Source of the DNA: Selenomonadaceae bacterium
GTDB taxonomy: Bacteria; Bacillota; Negativicutes; Selenomonadales; Selenomonadaceae
Assembly (NCBI GenBank): GCA_017484235.1
Contig: JAFUTM010000434.1
Coordinates: 1 to 6,044 of the forward strand
Length of the DNA: 6,044 nucleotides
Reading direction: 5' to 3'
Under the pieces are notes generated by a model. That model searched no databases. It had not been told where the DNA came from and saw only the letters and a list, made by a program, of their open reading frames with translations. The stretch's first letter is position 1, and the number at the start of each line of letters is the position of its first letter. This document shows positions 1 through 5,272 of this stretch, piece by piece. The position numbers and the translations under genes are program-made.

Positions 1-78
1 GAGTTCTTTGTATTTTTGGTTGGTCTAGCCTCTCAATTCTCCTTAGCCAACGCAGTTAGCGGAGACGACAGAGCCTGA
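1..78 (+). CDS. Possible C-terminal tail of a protein entering from the left edge (TnpB-like?), partial
   Basis: Frame 1 is open from the window edge to a TGA at 76-78, giving 25 residues that begin EFFVFLVGLA and end ANAVSGDDRA. I do not recognise the sequence. A hydrophobic run followed by a small/polar Ala-Gly-Asp tail is all that can be seen, and 25 codons is too short to prove coding. The reason to list it is context. It ends inside a strongly folded region that resembles the guide-RNA scaffold of an IS200/IS605 element, where the end of tnpB normally overlaps the RNA. The 'NA-x-SGDD' tail vaguely recalls Ala/Gly/Asp-containing TnpB tails, but this is weak. It could equally be a chance open frame over a non-coding RNA. 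The other two plus frames also contain stops within about 60 bases. Confidence 0.22.
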   Translation, partial: EFFVFLVGLASQFSLANAVSGDDRA

Positions 79-89
79 CCAACTAAAAG
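13..89 (+). ncRNA. Structured RNA segment, possibly the 3' scaffold of a TnpB omega-RNA (partial or unknown 5' end)
   Basis: Positions 13-25 pair with 77-89 as 13 uninterrupted pairs (TTTTTGGTTGGTC with GACCAACTAAAAG), including two G-U wobbles (13/89 and 18/84). Inside this, 28-29 and 31-33 pair with 70-74. A nested hairpin follows, with 38-42 against 61-65 (TCTCC/GGAGA) and 46-51 against 55-60 around a GCA loop. The two wobbles would become A-C mismatches on the other strand, so the folded RNA reads on the plus strand. The structure cannot be a simple terminator, because it is multi-branched and lacks a following U-run. Its position just before the terminal hairpin at 91-106 fits the omega-RNA made from the right end of IS200/IS605 tnpB elements. 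It could also be the end of another small RNA. The pairing is directly visible; the identity is inference. Confidence 0.38.
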
Positions 90-90
90 A

Positions 91-118
91 TTCTTGCGGT
101 CAAGAAAGTAGTTTCAAC
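91..118 (+). mobile_element. Candidate right end of an IS200/IS605-type element (hairpin + linker + TCAAC)
   Basis: A perfect 6-bp hairpin, TTCTTG-CGGT-CAAGAA (91-106), is followed by the 7-nt linker AGTAGTT and then TCAAC (114-118). IS200/IS605 elements have no terminal inverted repeats. They end with a subterminal hairpin a few bases before a cleavage tetra/pentanucleotide, which is TCAA in IS608. Many TnpB-only relatives end in a hairpin followed by something like GTAGTTCA. If correct, the element lies to the left, its boundary is near 118, and the host sequence starting near 119 would form the guide of its omega-RNA. The left end and any transposase are outside the window, so this rests on a short pattern only. 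Confidence 0.3.
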
Positions 119-169
119 CTTAAAAAAAGTAAAATAAGCAACAACCAAACAATCAACAGTAGAATATCA

Positions 170-1528
170 TCAATCATTGTTGTCAGTTTCGTATTCTTCT
201 TTCAGCAGGCGTTCCTGTTCTTCTAGTTTACGCCGCTCAAAGGCTCGATGTGCAAATATACTTGGTGTGGCAACACCAATGGCTATGCTTAAAATAATGA
301 GTACGGCATCAACACCACTTTGAACTGCCCTAAGTAGTTCGTCTAAGTTTAACTTTCTTATGTTAATAATAGCAAAAAGTAACCTATAAATTAAAACACC
401 TGGTACTAATGGTATGACAGCTGGAACGGTAAGCACCTGCGTAGGAGCGTGAAGCCAGTGGATAGCTTTAACACCGATAATACTAACTAAAGTTGCGCCG
501 ATAAATGTGCCGGCAACTGCGGACAGGTGAAGCTCGAATATACAAAAGTTCCGTGTACATACGGCGATTATACCGCCAATTGCCGCCGCGTATAATAATC
601 TGGGCGTTAAATTAAATAAAACAGAAAATCCTACTGCACCGATTGCCGCAGCGATTGCAAATATTAAATAGTTGTTGTCCTCTGGCATAATGTGTAAATC
701 AGTAAACGAGCCTACGTCAAATAAGCCGATGGCAAATACTATACCAAATGTCATACCGCCAACTATGAGCAAAGTATGAACTGTTCTTGCCACACCACTC
801 ATCAATAAAGTATTTATCATATCACTGATAGAATTAATCAGTGGTATTCCAGGCACTAAAAATATGGAGGCGGCTATTATCGGATGCCAAGGCGTGGCAG
901 TCGGCAAAAAATGTGCAAAATATGCGGCGGCAGTTGAAGCAAACGCAGCAAATGCAACTGTTACATAAGCATTGATGCCCATTCGACCACAAATTATCTG
1001 AGTTATTTTGCCTATCATTGCGCATATAGTAGTATAAAAAAATGCTGCCAGATCACAACCAAAAAGAGCACTGACTCCACCGGAGGCAAAACTTGTTGCA
1101 AGAATCACCAGCCATTCAGGATAAGCTTTTGGTCGTTTTTCTATGTTTTTGAGATTGTCTTCGTATTCGTCTAAAGTATAGTGGTCACGCATTGCCCGCC
1201 AAGTCAGTTTGCTTATAGCGTGAATAATTCTCATATCAATAGCGTGTTTTCGGCATTTTTTAAAACTGGTATAAGAATGTGTTTCGTCACTGATATTGAG
1301 CATTAATGTCGTGTACATTATATGCAGATGAAATTTATCTTCGCTTATGCCCATATATGCCGATACGCGCTTCATATCACGTATAATTCGCATAGTGTCG
1401 GCTCCATTTTCCATTAACAGTTGACCGGTTGATAAAATAAGCTCAGTTTTTTTGCCAATTTCTGCATATGTGTCGTGTAGTATGTCCTGTTGTTCTCTGT
1501 ATGAAATCGTCTCAGACAATGTTATCAT
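170..1528 (-). CDS. thrE: Threonine/serine exporter family protein, fused two-domain ThrE type
   Basis: This is a predicted inner-membrane exporter of threonine and serine, 452 residues from the ATG at 1528. The N-terminal half has the soluble ThrE/DUF1212 region with the ENGADTMRI motif (residues 40-48). It is followed by hydrophobic segments at about 138-178, 186-208 and 216-228 and the conserved VPGIPLINSISDM (225-237). The C-terminal half is a second membrane domain (ThrE_2/DUF3815), with segments at about 248-270, 286-307, 311-328, 334-356, 368-390 and 403-425 and the motif VPAVIPLVPGVLIYR (368-382). It ends in a charged tail. In many Firmicutes the halves are separate genes (yjjP/yjjB type); here they are one chain, as in Corynebacterium ThrE. 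The frame stays open 31 codons upstream, but that stretch is AT-rich intergenic-like sequence containing promoter signals. A TTG at 1519 is an alternative start with better ribosome-site spacing. The gene is divergent from smc. Family assignment is firm; the substrate is inferred. Confidence 0.88.
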   Translation of the reverse strand: MITLSETISYREQQDILHDTYAEIGKKTELILSTGQLLMENGADTMRIIRDMKRVSAYMGISEDKFHLHIMYTTLMLNISDETHSYTSFKKCRKHAIDMRIIHAISKLTWRAMRDHYTLDEYEDNLKNIEKRPKAYPEWLVILATSFASGGVSALFGCDLAAFFYTTICAMIGKITQIICGRMGINAYVTVAFAAFASTAAAYFAHFLPTATPWHPIIAASIFLVPGIPLINSISDMINTLLMSGVARTVHTLLIVGGMTFGIVFAIGLFDVGSFTDLHIMPEDNNYLIFAIAAAIGAVGFSVLFNLTPRLLYAAAIGGIIAVCTRNFCIFELHLSAVAGTFIGATLVSIIGVKAIHWLHAPTQVLTVPAVIPLVPGVLIYRLLFAIINIRKLNLDELLRAVQSGVDAVLIILSIAIGVATPSIFAHRAFERRKLEEQERLLKEEYETDNND

Positions 1529-1536
1529 TTCCTTTC
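1529..1536 (-). promoter_or_regulatory. Ribosome binding site of the exporter gene, start ambiguous (ATG 1528 or TTG 1519)
   Basis: On the minus strand the sequence GAAAGGAA abuts the ATG. The AAGGA core (1534-1530) is only 1 nt from the ATG at 1528 but 10 nt from an in-frame TTG at 1519-1517. Spacing therefore favours the TTG (protein beginning MSETISYREQ), while the start codon itself favours the ATG. The neighbouring smc gene clearly uses TTG, so a TTG start here is not far-fetched. The difference is three residues. Confidence 0.5.
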
Positions 1537-1557
1537 TATCATTATTAATTTTAATTA

Positions 1558-1586
1558 TTGACTTCGTCCTATAATATTTATATTTT
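1558..1586 (+). promoter_or_regulatory. Candidate sigma-A-type promoter for smc
   Basis: TTGACT (1558-1563; 5 of 6 matches to TTGACA) is followed after exactly 17 bp by TATTTT (1581-1586; 4 of 6 matches to TATAAT). Start would be near 1593 and the leader about 45 nt. A better -10 word, TATAAT at 1570-1575, is only 6 bp from the -35 and so cannot pair with it. Another TATAAT at 1613-1618 has no good -35. Confidence 0.38.
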
Positions 1587-1592
1587 ATCACA

Positions 1593-1621
1593 TTTATAAA
1601 ATTATTAAAATATATAATCAA
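1593..1621 (-). promoter_or_regulatory. Candidate sigma-A-type promoter for the exporter gene
   Basis: Reading leftward, TTGATT (1621-1616) is a -35 with 4 of 6 consensus matches. A 17-bp spacer leads to TATAAA (1598-1593), a -10 with 5 of 6 matches. Transcription would start near 1586 and give a leader of about 55-60 nt before the start codon. Because the region is very AT-rich, chance matches are likely, but the exact 17-bp spacing supports it. Confidence 0.42.
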
Positions 1622-1626
1622 TTTTT

Positions 1627-1631
1627 GGAGG
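1627..1631 (+). promoter_or_regulatory. Strong ribosome binding site that fixes the TTG start of smc
   Basis: GGAGG at 1627-1631 lies 7 nt before the TTG at 1639-1641, which is ideal spacing. There is no ATG or GTG near this distance in the frame, and the protein motif MRLRRLxxYGFKSFA typical of SMC N-termini begins exactly at this TTG. The start is therefore well supported despite the rare codon. Confidence 0.85.
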
Positions 1632-1638
1632 ATAATCG

Positions 1639-4600
1639 TTGAGGCTTCGTCGGCTTGGATTATATGGCTTTAAATCTTTTGCGGATAAAACTGAAATAGA
1701 ATTTGGCAATGGAATAACTGGCATAGTTGGGCCAAATGGCAGCGGTAAATCAAACATTTCTGATGCAATCCGCTGGGTACTTGGTGAGCAGAATATCCGA
1801 ATAATTCGCGGTACAAAAATTGAAGATGTAATTTTTAAAGGCAGCAAAACGCGCCGAGCTTCTGGCATTGCAGAAGTATCGCTTACCTTTGAGAATCAAG
1901 ACGATATGGCGATTGACTTTAAAGAAGTCTTGGTTCGACGTAGAATATTTCGCACTGGTGACAGTGAATTTTTTATTAATCAAACTCGTTGCCGATTAAA
2001 AGATATAGTCGATTTATTTTCCGACACGGGCATTGGACTTGGCGGCCTCAGTATGATTAATCAAAACCGCGTTGACGATGTGTTGAAGGCGAAACCAGAT
2101 GAACGAAGAGTATTTTTTGAGGAAACAATCGGCATAACTAAATATAGAAATCGTAAACGCGAGACGCTTAATAAAATTGAAGACGCCGAAAATAATTTAA
2201 TCAGAATATCAGATATAATAAATGAGCTTCAAACTCAGCTAAAGCCGCTTGAATATCAGGCCGAACGAACGAATAAATATAACTCTCTTAGTGCGGAACG
2301 GCGAAATTTACAGCTTATTGCACTCAACAGAAAGCATCAGCACCTGTCGAGTGAGCTCAATAAAAATCTTCAACTGCAGCAGTCAAATGGCGATGAATGT
2401 ATTGCGATGCAGGCGGAACTGGCGAATGAAGATGTAAATAAGGAACGACTCAACAAAGTTGTGATTGACATTGAAAATAAACTCCACGAGCAAGCTGAAC
2501 AAAATGAGATTATCCGTAAAAGTCTGGATTTTAATGAGCACAAGATTGTACAGTTAAGTGAACGTCAAACTCAAGGCAAGTCAATCCACGTACAGATTAA
2601 AAATCAGCAAAAACAATTGTCTTCTACAATTGAAGTGACCGAATCGGAATTGTTGAAACTTCAAGGACAACTAAATCAGCAACGCAATCAACTGCAGGAT
2701 AAGCAAGCTGAGTTGAATACGACGCAGACACAATCAAATGAGCTTGAAACTCAGCTAAAACTGCAGACGGATAAACATCATCAGTTGGAACAGACCATTT
2801 TGGATTTGCAAAAGAAGTTATCCAAAATGCAAAATGACGCTTTAATCATTGAACACGATTTACAAACACTCGAAGGTAATCAACAATCGTATAAATCAGA
2901 TGAATTAAAACTTGTCTCAGAATCTGCAGCACTGCAGCAGGAACTAAATACACTCCAGTCCAATCAAAAATTGATAGATGAAGAAATTTCAAATACAGAT
3001 AAGACGCAGCAAGATTTAAATCGTCTGCTAAAATACGAAACGAAAATCAGTGCAGACCTTCAACTCGAAGAGGAACGGCAGCATAAACAGAAGCATATTA
3101 TTGAAAGCCGGCTGCAAATTTTAAAGCGAATGCAGCAAAACTACGAGGGCTTTGCTAAAGCGCCGAAAGCCGTTTTAATGAGCAAAGCTGCCTGGCGGAC
3201 GAAAGTATATGGTGCCGTTGGAGAATTGTTGAATGTGCCCGAAAAGTTTGCAACGGCGATAGAAATTGCACTGGGCGGCAGTGTTCAAAATATTGTCACT
3301 GAAGATGAAGAAACGGCAAAATTTGCGATTGAGTTTTTGAAACGTGAAAAACTCGGCCGAGTTACCTTTTTACCGCTCTCAAGAATTGCAGGTTCTTCAC
3401 AGATTAATAAAATCAACGAGCCTGGCGTTATTGGATTTGCGAATGAAGTGGTTGAAACGAAATCCAAACTGTCTAAGATAGCTGATTTTTTATTGTCTAA
3501 AACGTTGATTGTTGACAATATCGACAATGCATTAAGAATTGCTAATCGTCATCATATCAGAATCGTTACGCTGGAAGGTGAGGTTTTAAATATAGGTGGT
3601 TCCATTTCTGGCGGCAGCAGTCGTCCAGTTGAGACCAATATTTTTAATCGTTATGCGGAAATTGATTCCCTAACTGATAAATTAACTGACCTTAATAAAA
3701 AGATTGATAATATCCAGAATCAACGTGATATTTCTACTAATGAGCTAAAGTCCATAAATAAAAAAATTGATTCACTGAACAAAACAAATAATGAATTAAA
3801 AGTCAAGTTAGCTGAAAACCGCATTTCCATAACGCAGACGAAAAAATTATTTGACGACAGGCAAAATCAATTAAAAAATCTGCAAAATTCATTGACGCAG
3901 CAAACTAATTCTATAGATGAACTTCAAAATCGCAGGCGTAATTATAATGATACAATAAAATCCATTACAGAAGACACCGAAACTTTTAATAAACAGTTTG
4001 ATAAATCTTCAGACACAGTTAAACAGACAGAGTTACAATTTAAATCAATATCTAAACATTTAAAGCAACTAGAAATTGATTGCGCGGTGTCTGAGCAGAA
4101 GACCATACGAATGGAAACCCAATTTGAACAACTTCAAAATAAACTCAATGAGGATAAGTCTAAATTAAAGAATCTGCAGGCAGAAGAACGGCAGCTTTTA
4201 AAAAATATGTCGGATACGGTGATTGAGCTTGCCAAACTGAATAAGGATAATGAGATTACTCAGACCAGGCTGGCTTATGGTCAGGAACAGACTAAGCAGA
4301 TGTATTCGGCAAAGATGGATAAGCTGTCTCAGATTGCTGCAGTTGATAAAAATATTCGTGAACTGAATCGAAAATTATCTGAAACTAAAAATCAGCTGCA
4401 CGAGCTGGATTTAAATATAACTCAGCTAAAAATTCAGATTGCCGACTGTGAAGATAAGATACGTGCTTTATCGTCTGATGTTAAGTTAAACTCTGAAACT
4501 CAATTGGATAATCCGAATTTTATAGATTTAGACGACGATACAATTGCTGAACGAATAAACAAAATTACAGCTGAACTTGAGGACATCGGCGCAGTCAATC

Positions 4601-5184
4601 CTAATGCGCCGCAGGAATTTAACGAATTAAATACGCGCTGCGACTTTTTAAACACACAATTTGAAGATTTAAAGACGGCAAAAAATAATCTACATTCACT
4701 AATTAAAGACATAGATGAGAAGATTGTTACGCAGTTTCTTGAGGCATTTTCCAAAATACAAATTTTTTTCTCAGAGATATTTGTACAACTATTCGGCGGC
4801 GGCAGCGCACAGTTGGAATTGACTAATAAAGAGGATGTCCTTCATTCCGGTGTAGAAATAATGGCGACATTGCCACAAAAAAAACGCCAGCCGCTCTCTG
4901 TATTGTCTGGCGGAGAGAGGGCACTGACGGTAATTGCATTGTTGTTTTCTTTTTTAAAATATCGACCGTCGCCGTTCTGCATACTTGACGAAGTTGATGC
5001 GCCGCTTGACGAAGCCAACTTAGTCCGGTTCGGTCAGTTTGTAAATACTTTTTCACAAAATACTCAATTTATTGTTATAACACACCGCAAGACTACGATG
5101 GAATTTTTAGATAGAATATATGGCGTAACCATTGAAGATGCCGGCGTCTCCAAAATTTTATCCGTTGAAATAAATAAGCCATAA
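1639..5184 (+). CDS. smc: Chromosome segregation ATPase SMC (condensin core subunit)
   Basis: Complete SMC of 1181 residues, normal for bacteria. It dimerises through its hinge and, with ScpA and ScpB, loads onto and extrudes chromosomal DNA in the nucleoid. N-terminal head: Walker A GPNGSGKS (31-38, K37) and R-loop RGTK (57-60). The Q-loop follows, with Q142 in SMINQNRVDD. A long coiled coil at about 170-500 leads to the hinge (about 505-665), with GAVGELLNV from 525 and the GGSISGGSSRP end at 653-663. The return coil spans about 670-980. The C-terminal head carries GAVNPNAP (from 984), the signature LSGGERA (1089-1095), Walker B FCILDE (D1117, catalytic E1118) and the D-loop. All ATPase residues are intact. 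The coils are unusually rich in Gln/Asn. It starts with TTG behind a strong GGAGG. It is monocistronic here: the upstream gene is divergent, the downstream gene convergent, and there is no rnc or ftsY beside it. Confidence 0.98.
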   Translation: MRLRRLGLYGFKSFADKTEIEFGNGITGIVGPNGSGKSNISDAIRWVLGEQNIRIIRGTKIEDVIFKGSKTRRASGIAEVSLTFENQDDMAIDFKEVLVRRRIFRTGDSEFFINQTRCRLKDIVDLFSDTGIGLGGLSMINQNRVDDVLKAKPDERRVFFEETIGITKYRNRKRETLNKIEDAENNLIRISDIINELQTQLKPLEYQAERTNKYNSLSAERRNLQLIALNRKHQHLSSELNKNLQLQQSNGDECIAMQAELANEDVNKERLNKVVIDIENKLHEQAEQNEIIRKSLDFNEHKIVQLSERQTQGKSIHVQIKNQQKQLSSTIEVTESELLKLQGQLNQQRNQLQDKQAELNTTQTQSNELETQLKLQTDKHHQLEQTILDLQKKLSKMQNDALIIEHDLQTLEGNQQSYKSDELKLVSESAALQQELNTLQSNQKLIDEEISNTDKTQQDLNRLLKYETKISADLQLEEERQHKQKHIIESRLQILKRMQQNYEGFAKAPKAVLMSKAAWRTKVYGAVGELLNVPEKFATAIEIALGGSVQNIVTEDEETAKFAIEFLKREKLGRVTFLPLSRIAGSSQINKINEPGVIGFANEVVETKSKLSKIADFLLSKTLIVDNIDNALRIANRHHIRIVTLEGEVLNIGGSISGGSSRPVETNIFNRYAEIDSLTDKLTDLNKKIDNIQNQRDISTNELKSINKKIDSLNKTNNELKVKLAENRISITQTKKLFDDRQNQLKNLQNSLTQQTNSIDELQNRRRNYNDTIKSITEDTETFNKQFDKSSDTVKQTELQFKSISKHLKQLEIDCAVSEQKTIRMETQFEQLQNKLNEDKSKLKNLQAEERQLLKNMSDTVIELAKLNKDNEITQTRLAYGQEQTKQMYSAKMDKLSQIAAVDKNIRELNRKLSETKNQLHELDLNITQLKIQIADCEDKIRALSSDVKLNSETQLDNPNFIDLDDDTIAERINKITAELEDIGAVNPNAPQEFNELNTRCDFLNTQFEDLKTAKNNLHSLIKDIDEKIVTQFLEAFSKIQIFFSEIFVQLFGGGSAQLELTNKEDVLHSGVEIMATLPQKKRQPLSVLSGGERALTVIALLFSFLKYRPSPFCILDEVDAPLDEANLVRFGQFVNTFSQNTQFIVITHRKTTMEFLDRIYGVTIEDAGVSKILSVEINKP

Positions 5185-5220
5185 GTCCATCATTTCGATG
5201 CAAACTTATGGCTTTATTAT
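5176..5220 (+). terminator. Stem-loop terminator after smc, probably bidirectional
   Basis: AAGCCATAAG (5176-5185) and CTTATGGCTT (5205-5214) form a perfect 10-bp stem. The 19-nt loop contains a smaller hairpin, CATC (5188-5191) with GATG (5197-5200). The T-rich TATTATTATTT follows on the plus strand. On the minus strand the same stem is followed by ATTTATTT, so it can also end the convergent gene on the right. The left arm includes the last sense codons and the TAA stop (5182-5184) of smc. The U-run is interrupted, so strength is uncertain. Confidence 0.62.
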
Positions 5221-5241
5221 TATTTAAGGAACGGAATTATC

Positions 5242-5265
5242 AAAAAATATTAGTTTGTATTTTTT
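5242..5265. repeat. A/T-only inverted repeat between convergent genes
   Basis: AAAAAATA (5242-5249) and TATTTTTT (5258-5265) form a perfect 8-bp inverted repeat with an 8-nt loop, just outside the stop codon of the minus-strand gene. All pairs are A-T, so the hairpin is weak as RNA. It may help terminate the minus-strand transcript together with the stronger stem at 5176-5214, or be simple AT-rich spacer. Confidence 0.3.
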
Positions 5266-5272
5266 GTCGATG

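Noticed and set aside
91..106. Hairpin TTCTTG/CAAGAA as a terminator for the exporter gene on the minus strand
   Set aside because: The stem is short and AT-rich, only a weak T-run (TCTTTTAG) follows on the minus strand, and the placement fits better as an element-end hairpin.
105..121. GTAGTTTCAACC as a fragment of a CRISPR repeat
   Set aside because: It occurs once, with no second copy or regularly spaced repeats anywhere in the window.
1542..1559. Exact 18-nt mirror repeat of A and T (TTATTAATT then TTAATTATT)
   Set aside because: It is low-complexity AT sequence in an AT-rich promoter region; a mirror repeat of this composition is expected by chance.
1529..1621. N-terminal extension of the exporter gene from 1621 (31 extra residues beginning MIIYFNNF)
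   Set aside because: It is AT-rich and Ile/Asn/Lys/Tyr-heavy, covers the divergent promoter region, has no ribosome site, and the real AAGGA site lies inside it.
1605..1983. Minus-strand open frames of 77-87 codons over the start of smc
   Set aside because: They are antisense to the highly conserved SMC head domain, have no ribosome site and do not resemble known proteins.
4500..5056. Minus-strand open frames of 77-84 codons over the end of smc
   Set aside because: They are antisense shadows of the C-terminal head; composition follows the codon pattern of smc.
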